Below, in pieces: positions 35,360-45,201 of a DNA stretch of 64,000 nucleotides. Numbering within the stretch: the first letter of the stretch is position 1; the number at the start of each line of letters is the position of its first letter. Source of the DNA: Arthrobacter sp. OV608 (lineage in GTDB: Bacteria > Actinomycetota > Actinomycetes > Actinomycetales > Micrococcaceae); NCBI GenBank assembly GCA_900110595.1, contig FOEZ01000008.1:62001-126000 (forward strand), given 5' to 3'. A program made the position numbers and the translations under genes. The notes under the pieces were generated by a model that was given only the letters and a program-made list of their open reading frames with translations, was not told where the DNA came from and made no database searches.

Positions 35360-36625
35360 ATGGGGATTAGTTGGGGTGGTGCCGCCGCGCGCGCAGGCGC
35401 CACCGTCTGCGCATTGTTCGCAGCTGCTGCACTGGCCGGCTGCGGGTTGGTGGCTGAGCAGAACGGGCAGACCCCCAGGCCCGCAGTTTCCAGTTCCGAA
35501 GTAGCCGGTTCGGGGACACCAGCCTCAACTCCGGCCCCCAGCCCCACCCCGACGCCTGCTCCCACCCCTGGCAAGGGCCCGGCCTGCCCGGTGCTGCGGT
35601 GCACATCGGTCCTGGTCACCGGCGACATGCTGGTCCACACCCAGCTCTGGCAGCAGGCGCAGCAGGATGCGGCCGCAGCGGGGAAGCCCGGCTACGATTT
35701 CGGGCCGCTGCTGGAAGCGCAACGCCGGTACATCAACGGCAGCGACCTTGCCATCTGCCACCAGGAAACACCCGTGGCCGGTCCGGAAGGTCCGTTCTCG
35801 GCGTACCCGTCCTTCAACGTCCCGCCGCAGATCATCACAGCATCCAGGAATGTGGGGTACCAGGCATGCACCACAGCCAGCAACCACACCATCGACCGTG
35901 GCACGGACGGACTGCTGCGCACCCTTGATGCCCTCGATGCCGCCGGCCTTAAACACACTGGTTCCTACCGGACCGAAAATGAGTCCCAGGGGATCCTCAT
36001 CATGCAGACGCCGGCCGCGAAGGTCGCGGTCATCGAGGCCGCCTACGGGCTCAACGGGCTGGTCCCGGACTACCCGTGGCAGGTGGACATGCTGGACGCC
36101 CCGGCCATGATTGCCAAGGCCGTGAAGGCGCGGGAACTCGGGGCCGACATCGTCCTGGGAGCGATGCATGCCGGGGAGGAGTATGCCAGCGAACCGAACG
36201 CCCAGCAGCAGGAGGTCGCGCATGCGCTGGTGGACAGCGGGCAGTTCAACCTGGTCTACGGGCACCACACCCACTCGGTGCTGCCCATCGAAAACTACAA
36301 GGGCACCTGGATTGTGTACGGCCTCGGCAACGGCATCACCGAGCTGTCACCGTGGTACGTGGTCAACAATGAGGGCCTGCTGGTCAGGGTGCAGTTTGGC
36401 CAGGACGCCGCCGGGAAGTGGTCAGCCACCGATATGGCCTGGGCTCCATCGGTGATGGTCCGGGACCCCTACCGCTGGTGCCCGGTAGCGGCCGACGCTC
36501 CGCAGGGGCCCTGCGCCGGCCCGGAAGCGGACGCCGCCACCAGGCAGCGGACCACCAGCGTGGTGGAATCCCGTGGAGCCGCAGCGGCGGGCGCCCACGA
36601 ACTCCTGATCACCCGCGAGCCGTAA
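35360..36625 (+). CDS. CapA-family lipoprotein
   Basis: 421 aa. Lipoprotein signal with lipobox LAGC (about residues 24–27), then a Pro/Thr-rich stalk and a CapA/PgsA-like metallophosphatase fold: VTGDMLVH, DLAICHQETPV, ASNHTIDRG, MHAGEEYASEP, LVYGHHTHSV and YGLGNGI. CapA relatives take part in polyglutamate capsule or cell-envelope metabolism; here only surface location is clear. No other capsule genes are nearby. Confidence 0.88.
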   Translation: MGISWGGAAARAGATVCALFAAAALAGCGLVAEQNGQTPRPAVSSSEVAGSGTPASTPAPSPTPTPAPTPGKGPACPVLRCTSVLVTGDMLVHTQLWQQAQQDAAAAGKPGYDFGPLLEAQRRYINGSDLAICHQETPVAGPEGPFSAYPSFNVPPQIITASRNVGYQACTTASNHTIDRGTDGLLRTLDALDAAGLKHTGSYRTENESQGILIMQTPAAKVAVIEAAYGLNGLVPDYPWQVDMLDAPAMIAKAVKARELGADIVLGAMHAGEEYASEPNAQQQEVAHALVDSGQFNLVYGHHTHSVLPIENYKGTWIVYGLGNGITELSPWYVVNNEGLLVRVQFGQDAAGKWSATDMAWAPSVMVRDPYRWCPVAADAPQGPCAGPEADAATRQRTTSVVESRGAAAAGAHELLITREP

Positions 36626-36675
36626 GCCGGCGCCAATGCAAGTGCCGGCGTCCGGCCGTTGAAACAAAAACGGAA

Positions 36676-37428
36676 TCAGCGCGGGCGGCGCGCCGCGTGC
36701 TCCCTGGCGAGTTCGGCGAACCGGTCGTCGGGGTGGCCCGGCTCGAACGTCCCGAATTTCCGCTCGGCAGCCGTCCGGATCAGGAAATCGGCAATCGCCG
36801 GGTTTTTCGGCAACAGCGAGCCGTGCAGGTAACTCGCCACAACATTGCGGTACCGGGCGCCCTCATGGCCGTCGCTGCTGTTGTTCCCGGTGCCCTTGGC
36901 AACGGAGCCGAGGGGCCGAACCCCGCTGCCGAGCCTGGTCTGGCCGCTGTGGTTCTCGTAACCCAGGACTTCGCCGAACTCGGGCGTGGACACCTTGACG
37001 TTCCCGATCAGGCGCTCGTCCGTGCCATGGGTTTCCACGTCCAGGACGCCGATTCCGGGGATGACAGCTCCGGTGCGCGTCTTGAAGAAATGCCCGAAAA
37101 GCTGGTACAGCCCGCAGATGACCAGCATCGGGGCGCCATCCTCGGCGAGGTCCTTCAGCGTTGCCGCGCGGGCCTGCAGGTCGTCCTGGATGACCAGCTG
37201 GCCGCTGTCCTGGCCGCCGCCGCCCACGATGATATCCACTGTGTCCGGGAAGGGATCGCCCACGTTGTATTCGAGCAGTTCCGGGGTATAGCCGTGCCAG
37301 CGGAGCCGCTGCTGCAGGACCAGGGCGTTACCCCAGTCGCCGTAGATGTTCATGTCCCGCGGATACAGCTGCACCACACGGATGGTGCCCTTGCTGCCGT
37401 TGACGGGATCCACGCCTGCCTGGCTCAT
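36676..37428 (-). CDS. gatD: Lipid II isoglutaminyl synthase, glutaminase subunit GatD
   Basis: 250 aa class I glutamine amidotransferase-like protein. Nucleophile Cys in MLVICGLYQLFG, catalytic His in SYLHGSLLPKNP, and N-terminal LYPRDMNIYGDWGNALVLQ. It supplies ammonia to MurT for amidating D-Glu of the peptidoglycan stem. Overlaps murT by 4 bp (ATGA), so co-translated. Confidence 0.93.
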   Translation of the reverse strand: MSQAGVDPVNGSKGTIRVVQLYPRDMNIYGDWGNALVLQQRLRWHGYTPELLEYNVGDPFPDTVDIIVGGGGQDSGQLVIQDDLQARAATLKDLAEDGAPMLVICGLYQLFGHFFKTRTGAVIPGIGVLDVETHGTDERLIGNVKVSTPEFGEVLGYENHSGQTRLGSGVRPLGSVAKGTGNNSSDGHEGARYRNVVASYLHGSLLPKNPAIADFLIRTAAERKFGTFEPGHPDDRFAELAREHAARRPR

Positions 37429-38717
37429 GAGACAACCTCCACGGTGGTGATTTTGGACAGCTCGCGGCGGATCCCCAGCATGGCGGTGTAGGTGCAGAAA
37501 ACGCGCTTGGGCTTGCCTTGGGCCTCCCTGATGAAGGCCGCGAGGGCGGGGGCGATCTCGGTGTCCACAGCGCCGATCCGGACGTCGTCGTACTGCAGGC
37601 GCAGGGCCATGTCGTAGGCGCGGGACCCGGTCACCTGGTCCACTCCGCCCGCGCGCAGGGAATCGAATTCCACGTCCCACAGCCAGGACATGTCCCGGCC
37701 GTCGGCGTAGTTGTCATTGATGGCGATCATCGTGGCGTAGCCGCCGGCGGGAAAGGACTTCAGCCCCAGCCGGAAGCCGCTCGGGTTCTTCACGAGGACG
37801 AGGTCCAACGGCTGCCCGTCCACGGTAAGGCTCTCACCGCGGCCAAACGCCGGCTCCACCTTGGACAGTGCCTCCAGCAAGGTGGCATGGTCGGCGGTGG
37901 CTGCGCCGCCGCCGCAAATACTGCGCGCAAGCGTCAGGGCCGCCGCGGCATTAAAGATGTTGTACACCCCGCGCAGTTTCATGCCCGTGGTGACCGTGCC
38001 GCCGTCGTACTCAAATTCAGCACTGTCCGCGCCTACCTTGCGGAGTACGACGTCGGCAGCGGGCTTCTCCGGCAGGGCCGCCGGGGCGGGACTTCCGGGA
38101 GCGGCCCGCATGTCGTCGTCGTTGGGGAAGGTTCCCAGCAGGGAGTCATCGAGGCCGAAGTACTTGACCTCCTGCCCGGTCAGCGTTGCGGCGATCCGGG
38201 CAACGCGGGGATCCTCGCGGTTCAGTACCACTGTGCCCGTGGTTTTGGCGGCGATGTGCTGGAGCAGCTGGGCTGTTTTGTCGATCTCGCCGAACCTGTC
38301 CAGCTGGTCCCGCAGGACGTTCAGGAGGAGGCAGTAGCGCGGGGGCACGCTGTTGACGAAATGAACGGCGTGGGCCTCGTCCAGTTCCAGGACCGCGACG
38401 TCGGCGTCTAGCCGGCCGCGCCAGTCCACTTCGCCGAGCAGGGCCGCGGCCACGCCGCGGGTGAAATTGCTGCCGGTGCGGTTGGTGAAAACCTTCAGGC
38501 CCTGGCTTTCCAGCAGTTCCACCACCATCTTGGTGGTGGTGGTTTTGCCGTTGGTGCCGCTGACGACGGCGACGCCGTGGGGGAGGGTGGTGAGTGTCCG
38601 CCGCATAAAGCCGGGATCGATCTTTTCGACCACCAGCCCCGGAAACGCAGACCCGCCACCCCGGAGCCGGGAGGCGCGACGGACCAGCTTGCCGAGCGGA
38701 ACACTGAAGGAGAACAT
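37425..38717 (-). CDS. murT: Lipid II isoglutaminyl synthase, Mur-ligase subunit MurT
   Basis: 430 aa. Mur-ligase ATP loop [43 protein letters not shown], and the C-terminal DUF1727 domain ([34 protein letters not shown]). The zinc-ribbon insertion of staphylococcal MurT should lie near residues 200–250, but no CxxC pair is present there. ATG at 38717 follows a TATATT box by 6 nt. Forms an operon with gatD, divergent from pdxT. Confidence 0.93.
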   Translation of the reverse strand: MFSFSVPLGKLVRRASRLRGGGSAFPGLVVEKIDPGFMRRTLTTLPHGVAVVSGTNGKTTTTKMVVELLESQGLKVFTNRTGSNFTRGVAAALLGEVDWRGRLDADVAVLELDEAHAVHFVNSVPPRYCLLLNVLRDQLDRFGEIDKTAQLLQHIAAKTTGTVVLNREDPRVARIAATLTGQEVKYFGLDDSLLGTFPNDDDMRAAPGSPAPAALPEKPAADVVLRKVGADSAEFEYDGGTVTTGMKLRGVYNIFNAAAALTLARSICGGGAATADHATLLEALSKVEPAFGRGESLTVDGQPLDLVLVKNPSGFRLGLKSFPAGGYATMIAINDNYADGRDMSWLWDVEFDSLRAGGVDQVTGSRAYDMALRLQYDDVRIGAVDTEIAPALAAFIREAQGKPKRVFCTYTAMLGIRRELSKITTVEVVS

Positions 38718-38723
38718 AGTTCG

Positions 38724-38729
38724 AATATA
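38724..38729 (-). promoter_or_regulatory. -10 box TATATT of murT–gatD
   Basis: On the minus strand TATATT is 6 nt before the murT ATG; no Shine-Dalgarno. Leaderless transcription is likely. Confidence 0.5.
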
Positions 38730-38795
38730 TCCCAGCAACGGCATACAGCTGCCGCTGGGGACGGCCTTGCGGACTGTGTGAAAGCGACTGCGCCG

Positions 38796-38801
38796 TATGC
38801 T
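38796..38801 (+). promoter_or_regulatory. -10 box TATGCT of pdxT
   Basis: TATGCT lies 6 nt before the ATG at 38808, without a Shine-Dalgarno. Confidence 0.5.
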
Positions 38802-38807
38802 GGATGG

Positions 38808-39518
38808 ATGACAAATTCCCCTTCAGCGGCTTCCGCACGCGTTGGATCCGGTCTGAGGATCGGCGTGCTGGCGCTCCAAGGTGACTTCCGCGAACACCTC
38901 CGGGCCATCGAAGCGACCGGCGCGGAGGCGGTGGGAATCCGCCGCCCCAAGGAACTGGACGGCCTGGACGGCCTGGTTATTCCAGGGGGCGAATCCACCG
39001 CCATCGATAAGCTTGCCCGCGCCTTCGACCTGGCCGGGCCGCTCAAGGAACGCATCGCCGACGGTCTGCCGGTGTACGGGTCCTGCGCCGGGATGATCCT
39101 GCTGGCCTCTGACATCGCCGATCCGGCCACCGACCTCTCCGGAGCACCGCAGCAGACGTTCGGTGGACTGGACATCACGGTGCGCCGCAACGCGTTCGGC
39201 CGGCAGCGCGAGTCATTCGAGACGGACCTTGATTTCAAAGGGCTGGACTTCAGCGCCACGGAATCCGGGGTTCCGCCCGTCCACGCCGTCTTTATCCGCG
39301 GACCGTGGGTGGAGCGTGTGGGACCGGACGTCGAAATCCTGGCGCAGGTGGAGCCGGCTGATCCTGAACACGCGTCCCACGCGGTCCCGCTGCCCGGGAC
39401 GGCTAGAATTGTTGCAGTGCGTTCAGGCCGGCTGCTGGCCACCTCCTTCCACCCGGAAGTGACGGGGGAGAAACGCGTACACGAACTTTTTATCCGCATG
39501 ATCAGAGGAGAAGCGTAA
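38808..39518 (+). CDS. pdxT: Pyridoxal 5'-phosphate synthase glutaminase subunit PdxT
   Basis: 236 aa. [21 protein letters not shown], nucleophile Cys in [17 protein letters not shown], and the catalytic His/Glu in [10 protein letters not shown]. It hydrolyses glutamine and channels ammonia to PdxS. Followed after 3 bp by yebC, so the two are co-transcribed. The promoter is shared back to back with murT. Confidence 0.97.
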   Translation: MTNSPSAASARVGSGLRIGVLALQGDFREHLRAIEATGAEAVGIRRPKELDGLDGLVIPGGESTAIDKLARAFDLAGPLKERIADGLPVYGSCAGMILLASDIADPATDLSGAPQQTFGGLDITVRRNAFGRQRESFETDLDFKGLDFSATESGVPPVHAVFIRGPWVERVGPDVEILAQVEPADPEHASHAVPLPGTARIVAVRSGRLLATSFHPEVTGEKRVHELFIRMIRGEA

Positions 39519-39521
39519 AGC

Positions 39522-40277
39522 ATGTCAGGCCACTCCAAATGGGCGACGACCAAGCACAAGAAGGCGATCATTGACAGCCGCCGCGCAAAGTCGTTCGCCA
39601 AGCTGATCAAGAACATCGAAGTTGCCGCACGCATGGGCGGCCCGGACCTCGCCGGCAACCCCGGCCTGGAACTGGCCGTGACCAAGGCGAAGAAGACCTC
39701 GGTTCCCAACGACAACATCGACCGTGCCATCAAGCGCGGCGCCGGCCTCACCGGTGAAGTGGTGGACTACACCGAAATCATGTATGAAGCCCGCGGCCCG
39801 CAGGGCTCCGCGCTGCTGGTCGAGTGCCTTACGGACAACAAGAACCGTGCTGCTTCCGAGGTGCGCCTGGCCATTTCGCGCAACGGCGGCACCATCGCTG
39901 ATCCCGGTTCCGTGAGCTACCTCTTCGCCCGCAAGGGTGTTGTAACGCTGCCCAAGAACGGCCTCAGCGAGGACGACGTCCTGATGGCAGTGCTGGACGC
40001 CGGCGCCGAGGAAGTCAAGGACAACGGCGAGACGTTCGAGATCCACTCCGAGCCCGGCGACCTGCAGGCCATCCGCGACGCCCTCAAGGAAGCCGGCATC
40101 GAGTACGACACCGACGAAGTGGAGTTCGTCCCCTCCATGCAGGTGGAGCTCGACGTCGACGGTGCCCGCAAGTTCCTCAAGCTTGCCGATGCACTCGAGG
40201 ACCTCGACGACGTCCAGAACGTTTACAGCAACGCCGACCTCAGCGACGAAGTCCAGGCTGCCCTGGAATCAGAGTGA
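39522..40277 (+). CDS. YebC/PmpR family protein
   Basis: 251 aa, full length. N-terminal [51 protein letters not shown] and C-terminal YSNADL. Annotated as transcription factors; some members act as translation factors that relieve ribosome stalling at proline-rich stretches. GAGGAG precedes the ATG. Sits between pdxT and ruvC, the same order as in mycobacteria. Confidence 0.96.
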   Translation: MSGHSKWATTKHKKAIIDSRRAKSFAKLIKNIEVAARMGGPDLAGNPGLELAVTKAKKTSVPNDNIDRAIKRGAGLTGEVVDYTEIMYEARGPQGSALLVECLTDNKNRAASEVRLAISRNGGTIADPGSVSYLFARKGVVTLPKNGLSEDDVLMAVLDAGAEEVKDNGETFEIHSEPGDLQAIRDALKEAGIEYDTDEVEFVPSMQVELDVDGARKFLKLADALEDLDDVQNVYSNADLSDEVQAALESE

Positions 40278-40303
40278 CGTCCCGCGGTGCCTGCTGAACC
40301 CCC

Positions 40304-40888
40304 GTGCCCGTGACGCTGCGTGTACTCGGCGTCGACCCGGGACTGACCCGCTGCGGCATCGGCGTGGTGGACGTTGAGCGGAACAGGCGGGCCACCATGG
40401 TGGCCGTGGGCGTGGTGGGCACCTCGCCCGAGGAGACGCTGGACCAGCGCCTCCTGGTGATCGCCCTGGCCATCGACGAATGGCTGGACCGCTACGAGCC
40501 CCAGGTGCTCGCCGTCGAACGCGTCTTTTCCCAGCTCAACGTCAGCACGGTGATGGGCGTGGCCCAGGCGTCCGGCGTGGTGATCGCCGCCGCCGCGCGC
40601 CGCGGAATCCCGGTGGCGCTGCATACGCCGTCGGAAGTAAAAGCGGCCGTGACCGGCAGCGGCTCCTCCAACAAGGACGCGGTGACCAAGCTCGTCACCA
40701 AGATCCTCCGGCTCGATGCCCCGCCCCGGCCGGCTGACGCAGCAGATGCCCTGGCCCTGGCCATCACCCATGCGTGGCGTGCCGGCAGCGGCGCGGCAAT
40801 TGCCACTACCGGCCCCGGCAGTTCTTCGCTGACTCCGGCCCAACGAGCATGGGCCGAGGCCGAGGCGAAAGTGCGGCGTGCCCGCTGA
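40304..40888 (+). CDS. ruvC: Holliday-junction resolvase RuvC
   Basis: 194 aa RNase H-fold nuclease. First catalytic Asp in [12 protein letters not shown], Glu in [10 protein letters not shown], last acids in [14 protein letters not shown]. It cuts four-way junctions moved by RuvAB. GTG at 40304 follows a poor ribosome binding site; GTG at 40310 is possible. First of ruvCAB. Confidence 0.96.
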   Translation: MPVTLRVLGVDPGLTRCGIGVVDVERNRRATMVAVGVVGTSPEETLDQRLLVIALAIDEWLDRYEPQVLAVERVFSQLNVSTVMGVAQASGVVIAAAARRGIPVALHTPSEVKAAVTGSGSSNKDAVTKLVTKILRLDAPPRPADAADALALAITHAWRAGSGAAIATTGPGSSSLTPAQRAWAEAEAKVRRAR

Positions 40889-40988
40889 TTGTCCTGGCTC
40901 CTTGCTAGGGTATTCGTAGATATGTTCGGATAGCCGGGGCCCGCCTTCTTTCCAGATGGCGGCACGGCGGTACACCAGGAGCCCGGCC

Positions 40989-41633
40989 TTGATCAGTTTC
41001 CTTCGCGGAACCGTAGCGCACGTAGGCCTGTCCACGGCCGTGATCGATCTCAACGGTGCGGGCATGAGCGTTAACGCCACGCCGCAGACCCTCAGTAAGC
41101 TCCGCACGGGGGAGGAGGGCCAGCTGTTCACATCCCTCATCGTGCGTGAGGACTCGCTCACGCTTTTTGGCTTCGCGTCCGACGACGAGCGGGAAGTTTT
41201 CGACATCCTGCTCAGTGTCAGTGGGGTGGGCCCCCGGCTGGCGCTGGCAGTTCTTGCGGTCCATGACCCCGAGGCGATCCGGGTGGCGGCTCACACCGGC
41301 GACAGCAAAACCTTCACCAAAGTGCCAGGCATCGGTCCCAAGGTGGCCGGCAGGATCGTTTTGGAACTCGCCGGAAAGCTCGTGCCGCACGGCACTGCGG
41401 CTGCAGCGGGCGCGCCTACCGCTGCGGAGGCCGCCTGGAAACCCCAGGTGGTGGCTGCGCTGACAAGCCTTGGCTGGTCCGAAAAGGACGCCTCCGCCAG
41501 CATCGACAAGGCACTGGCGGACGATCCCGAGGTTTCCTTCCGCGGCAACGTGCCGGAAATCCTGCGGACCACGCTTCGCTGGCTCGGCCAGGACGGGGCG
41601 CGTGCCGGCAACCGCGTAGCCAGCCGTGGCTGA
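40989..41633 (+). CDS. ruvA: Holliday-junction DNA helicase subunit RuvA
   Basis: 214 aa. N-terminal OB fold ([12 protein letters not shown]), two helix-hairpin-helix motifs ([14 protein letters not shown] and [16 protein letters not shown]), and the RuvB-binding C-terminal domain ([14 protein letters not shown]). TTG at 40989 is preceded by AGGAG by 8 nt and gives the usual family N-terminus. Overlaps ruvB by 8 bp. Confidence 0.96.
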   Translation: MISFLRGTVAHVGLSTAVIDLNGAGMSVNATPQTLSKLRTGEEGQLFTSLIVREDSLTLFGFASDDEREVFDILLSVSGVGPRLALAVLAVHDPEAIRVAAHTGDSKTFTKVPGIGPKVAGRIVLELAGKLVPHGTAAAAGAPTAAEAAWKPQVVAALTSLGWSEKDASASIDKALADDPEVSFRGNVPEILRTTLRWLGQDGARAGNRVASRG

Positions 41634-42717
41634 ACCGTCACTGGTGGCCGCGGGGGAGGAGCCGGAAGAGCGGGCCATCGAGGCCGCCCTCCGGCCCAAG
41701 AACCTCGATGACTTTGTGGGCCAGCACCGGGTGCGGAAACAGTTGTCGCTGGTGCTGCAGGCCTCACGCATGCGGGGCCGGAGCGCTGACCACGTGCTTT
41801 TTTCGGGCCCGCCCGGGCTCGGCAAAACCACACTGGCCATGATTGTGGCATCCGAGATGAACGCGCCGCTGCGGATCAGCAGCGGCCCCGCCATCCAGCA
41901 CGCAGGAGACCTGGCCGCCATCCTGTCCTCCCTGTCCGAGGGTGAGGTCCTGTTCCTGGACGAAATCCACCGGATGTCCCGGCCGGCCGAAGAAATGCTC
42001 TACATGGCCATGGAGGACTTCCGGGTGGACATCGTGGTGGGCAAGGGCGCCGGTGCCACTGCCATTCCGCTCGAACTGCCGCCGTTCACCCTCGTCGGTG
42101 CCACCACCCGTGCGGGCCTCCTGCCGGGGCCGCTGCGTGACCGGTTCGGCTTCACCGGGCACCTGGAGTTCTATTCCGTTGCCGAACTTGAGCTTGTCCT
42201 GCGGCGTTCCGCCGGGCTGCTGGACCTGAAGGTCAACTCCGCCGGATTCAGCGAGATCGCCGGGCGCTCCCGCGGTACACCGCGTATCGCCAACAGGCTG
42301 CTGCGCCGGGTCCGTGACTGGGCTCTGGTGCACGGCATCGAACAGATTGATGCGCGGGCGGCCTCCGCGGCCCTGGATATGTATGAAGTCGATAAGAAGG
42401 GGCTCGACCGGCTGGACCGGTCCGTCCTGGAAGCGCTGATTACCAAGTTCGGCGGCGGCCCCGTGGGCCTGTCCACCCTGGCCATCGCCGTCGGCGAAGA
42501 AACTGAGACCGTCGAGACGGTGGCCGAGCCCTTCCTGGTGCGCGAGGGGCTGCTGGGCCGTACGCCGCGGGGAAGGATCGCCATGGCCCCCGCCTGGACC
42601 CACCTCGGCTATGCCATCCCGTCCGGCGTTTTCGGGCAGGAGCCGCTGGACCTTTTCGATACGGCTGCGCAAGATGAGTCCGACGGCACCGACAACTGGG
42701 CCCCGCAAAGCCAGTAG
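41626..42717 (+). CDS. ruvB: Holliday-junction DNA helicase subunit RuvB
   Basis: 363 aa AAA+ motor. Walker [13 protein letters not shown], Walker [10 protein letters not shown], sensor 1 GATTRAG, arginine finger region GPLRDRFGF, and the winged-helix C-terminus ([15 protein letters not shown]). GTG start inside the 3' end of ruvA. Confidence 0.98.
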   Translation: MAEPSLVAAGEEPEERAIEAALRPKNLDDFVGQHRVRKQLSLVLQASRMRGRSADHVLFSGPPGLGKTTLAMIVASEMNAPLRISSGPAIQHAGDLAAILSSLSEGEVLFLDEIHRMSRPAEEMLYMAMEDFRVDIVVGKGAGATAIPLELPPFTLVGATTRAGLLPGPLRDRFGFTGHLEFYSVAELELVLRRSAGLLDLKVNSAGFSEIAGRSRGTPRIANRLLRRVRDWALVHGIEQIDARAASAALDMYEVDKKGLDRLDRSVLEALITKFGGGPVGLSTLAIAVGEETETVETVAEPFLVREGLLGRTPRGRIAMAPAWTHLGYAIPSGVFGQEPLDLFDTAAQDESDGTDNWAPQSQ

Positions 42718-42917
42718 CAGGCTCCCTTCAGCTTTTCCCTTTAGACTGGTATGACGCTCGGCACGTTCGGGTCTTTGTTTCGCGGGCTGCACACGCTGCC
42801 TGCGTCGCTGGGGAAGGAACCCGTCAGGCCTCTGCCTGCCTGACTGTTCTGCCCCGGCCGGAGCGAAGCCGATGTTGCTGGAAAATCAGCTAGGCAAATA
42901 AAAGGACGGAATTCCCC
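42718..42917. other. Intergenic leader of yajC–secDF
   Basis: TAGACT at 42742–42747 is a likely -10, giving a leader of about 165 nt. It contains a hairpin (GTCAGGC with GCCTGAC near 42824–42845). No coding potential is supported. Confidence 0.4.
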
Positions 42918-43337
42918 TTGGATCCAATGTCAATTCTCCTGTTCGTCATGCTCGGCGTGTTCATCTTTATGATGTTCCGCCGCAACAAGAAGACGCAGCA
43001 GCAGCAGGCGGAACTCCAGTCGAAGTTCGGCCCCGGCGTCGACGTGATGACCAGCTTCGGCCTCTACGGCCGGATTGTGGACATCGACGAAGCCGAGAAC
43101 AAGGTCACCCTTGAACTTTCCCCCGGCAATCTCGCCACCGTACACCGCCAGGCCGTCACCAAGATTGTTGAGCCCGCTGCTGTGCCCGAGGCCGCTGCGC
43201 CGGCCGTCCCGGATGATGCCTCCTCCATCACAGGGCAGGAAATCCCCGCAGCGGAAACGGGAACCCCGGCCCAGCCGGCCGAGACTCCCGACGAGACCCT
43301 GAAGCGCCTCAATGACGAGGGCAAGAAGGACAACTAG
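42918..43337 (+). CDS. yajC: Preprotein translocase subunit YajC
   Basis: 139 aa. Single N-terminal membrane helix (SILLFVMLGVFIFMMF), then RRNKKTQQQQAELQ, GVDVMTSFGLYGRIVDID and a Pro/Ala-rich tail. Part of the SecDF-YajC complex at the membrane. TTG at 42918 is favoured because AAAGGA is 11 nt upstream; ATG at 42927 is the alternative. 103 bp before secD. Confidence 0.95.
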   Translation: MDPMSILLFVMLGVFIFMMFRRNKKTQQQQAELQSKFGPGVDVMTSFGLYGRIVDIDEAENKVTLELSPGNLATVHRQAVTKIVEPAAVPEAAAPAVPDDASSITGQEIPAAETGTPAQPAETPDETLKRLNDEGKKDN

Positions 43338-43440
43338 TCCCTGTTAGCGCTTTTCAACACCTCTACGGCTGCGGAATACCGCCAGTGCCGGTAAAACCAG
43401 GCACCGGCGGTTCCTGACGTGAATAAGAGAAAGATCAACA

Positions 43441-45201
43441 ATGGCACGAACTGGCCCTAAGAAACCAGGCCTCAGGGTCCTGGTCTGGCTCGGCGTCATC
43501 ATCGTCGCGCTGACTGCTGTCCTGGCGGGCGGCACCCTGGCCGGGAAGGCAAGCTGGGCGCCCAAGCTGGCCCTGGACCTCGAAGGCGGCACCCAGATGA
43601 TCCTGGCGCCCAAGGTTGAGGGCGGTTCGGACATCAACGAAGAACAGCTCAACCAGGCTGTGGCGATCATCCGCCAGCGCGTGGATGGCTCCGGTGTTGC
43701 CGAAGCCGAGATCAGCACCCAGTCCGGGCGCAATGTTGTGGTCAGCCTTCCGGGCACCCCTTCAAGCCAGACGCGCGACCTCATCCAGGCCTCCGCGGAC
43801 ATGAACTTCCGTCCCGTCCTGCTTAACGGGGCAGGCGCGGCCGTCCCGGAGGAGTCGCGGGCTCCGGAAGACCAGCTGCCGAAGCCGACGGCGGAACCCG
43901 CCAACAGCAGCGACACCAACTGGATCACGCCGGAAATCTACCGCCAGTTCGAAGCCCTCGACTGCGACAACCCGTCCCAGGACAAGCAGGAACGCTCAGA
44001 CCCGGCCAAGCCGCTGGTCACCTGTGAGCCTGCATCCGGGAACAACCCCGCGATCAAGTACATCCTGGGTCCGGTGGAGGTCAAAGGCAGCAACATCGTC
44101 ACCTCCTCCTTCCAGCTCCAGCAGGGTGCGCAGGGTGCCGTCACGAACGAGTGGGCAGTCAACATCCAGTTCGACGGCGAAGGCACCAGTAAGTTCAAAG
44201 AGGTTACCGAACGCCTGAACCAGTTCTACGTGGCTGCCGGCGGGCAATCGGGTAACGACCCCAAGGCACAGTTCGCCATCGTGCTCGATGACCAGGTCAT
44301 TTCCGCTCCCCGTTCGCTTGCCGTCATCACCGACGGCCGCCCGCAGATCACTGGCGGCTTCACCGAACAGACTGCCAAGGCCCTCTCGGACCAGCTCCGG
44401 TTCGGTGCCCTGCCCATCAGCTTCGAGATTCAAAGCGAGCAGCAGATTTCCGCCACCCTCGGTGGTGAGCAGCTGCGCATGGGCCTCCTCGCGGGCCTGA
44501 TCGGCCTGCTCCTGGTGGTGGTCTACTCGCTGTTCCAGTACCGGGCCCTTGGTTTCGTGACCATCGCCTCGCTGGTGGTCGCCGGTATCCTGACCTACCT
44601 GGCTATCGCCATCCTGGGCTGGACGGAAAACTACCGGCTGTCCCTGGCAGGCGTAGCGGGCATCATCGTTGCCATCGGCCAGACTGCGGACTCGTTTATC
44701 GTCTACTTCGAACGCATCCGCGATGAGCTCCGTGAAGGGCGCGGGCTGGTGTCCGCCGTCGAAAACGGCTGGAAGCGCGCCAAGCGGACCGTCCTGGCCT
44801 CGAAGGCTGTCAACCTGCTGGCGGCACTGGTCCTGTACTTCGTGGCCGTCGGCAACGTGCGCGGCTTCGCCTTCACCCTGGGCCTGACCGCGATCGCTGA
44901 CCTCATCGTGGTGTTTATGTTCACCCACCCGACGCTGCAACTGCTGGCCCGCACCCGGTTCTTCGGTGAAGGACACAGGTTCTCCGGCCTCGACCCCAAG
45001 CGTCTCGGCGCAGTTCCGCTGTACCGCGGCGCGGGCCGCCTCCGCACACCCGAAGACCGGCCCGCCGTTGCAGTCCGAGCCAAGAATGCAGGCGCCACGG
45101 CCGAGGCCGAACGCCGAATGACCATTGCCGAGCGCCGCCTGGCGCAGAAGCAGGCGGAGCTGGCCGGCTCCTCGAAGTCTGCTGCGAAGGAGAACAAGTA
45201 A
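43441..45201 (+). CDS. secD: Protein translocase subunit SecD
   Basis: 586 aa. First membrane helix about 12–35; large periplasmic P1 domain beginning LALDLEGGTQMIL, with IRQRVDGSGVAEAEI; C-terminal half with five more helices around GLIGLLLVVVYSLFQYRALG and IAIGQTADSFIVYFERIRDEL (proton-path Asp). It uses proton motive force to pull proteins outward. Its stop codon overlaps the secF start by 1 bp. Confidence 0.97.
   Translation: MARTGPKKPGLRVLVWLGVIIVALTAVLAGGTLAGKASWAPKLALDLEGGTQMILAPKVEGGSDINEEQLNQAVAIIRQRVDGSGVAEAEISTQSGRNVVVSLPGTPSSQTRDLIQASADMNFRPVLLNGAGAAVPEESRAPEDQLPKPTAEPANSSDTNWITPEIYRQFEALDCDNPSQDKQERSDPAKPLVTCEPASGNNPAIKYILGPVEVKGSNIVTSSFQLQQGAQGAVTNEWAVNIQFDGEGTSKFKEVTERLNQFYVAAGGQSGNDPKAQFAIVLDDQVISAPRSLAVITDGRPQITGGFTEQTAKALSDQLRFGALPISFEIQSEQQISATLGGEQLRMGLLAGLIGLLLVVVYSLFQYRALGFVTIASLVVAGILTYLAIAILGWTENYRLSLAGVAGIIVAIGQTADSFIVYFERIRDELREGRGLVSAVENGWKRAKRTVLASKAVNLLAALVLYFVAVGNVRGFAFTLGLTAIADLIVVFMFTHPTLQLLARTRFFGEGHRFSGLDPKRLGAVPLYRGAGRLRTPEDRPAVAVRAKNAGATAEAERRMTIAERRLAQKQAELAGSSKSAAKENK

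Noticed and set aside
36626..36675. Terminator after the CapA-like gene (GCCGGCG repeats)
   Set aside because: Repeated GCCGGC words can pair but give only a short stem without a T-run.
38720..38730. TTCGAATATAT before murT is identical to the first 11 nt of the dnaE2 palindrome
   Set aside because: The second half (TTCGAA) is absent, and the AT-rich part is explained by the murT -10 box; likely chance.
42751..42843. 30-codon ORF (MTLGTFGSLFRGLH...) in the yajC leader
   Set aside because: The TAGACT box lies only 3 nt upstream of its ATG and there is no ribosome site; no sign of coding.
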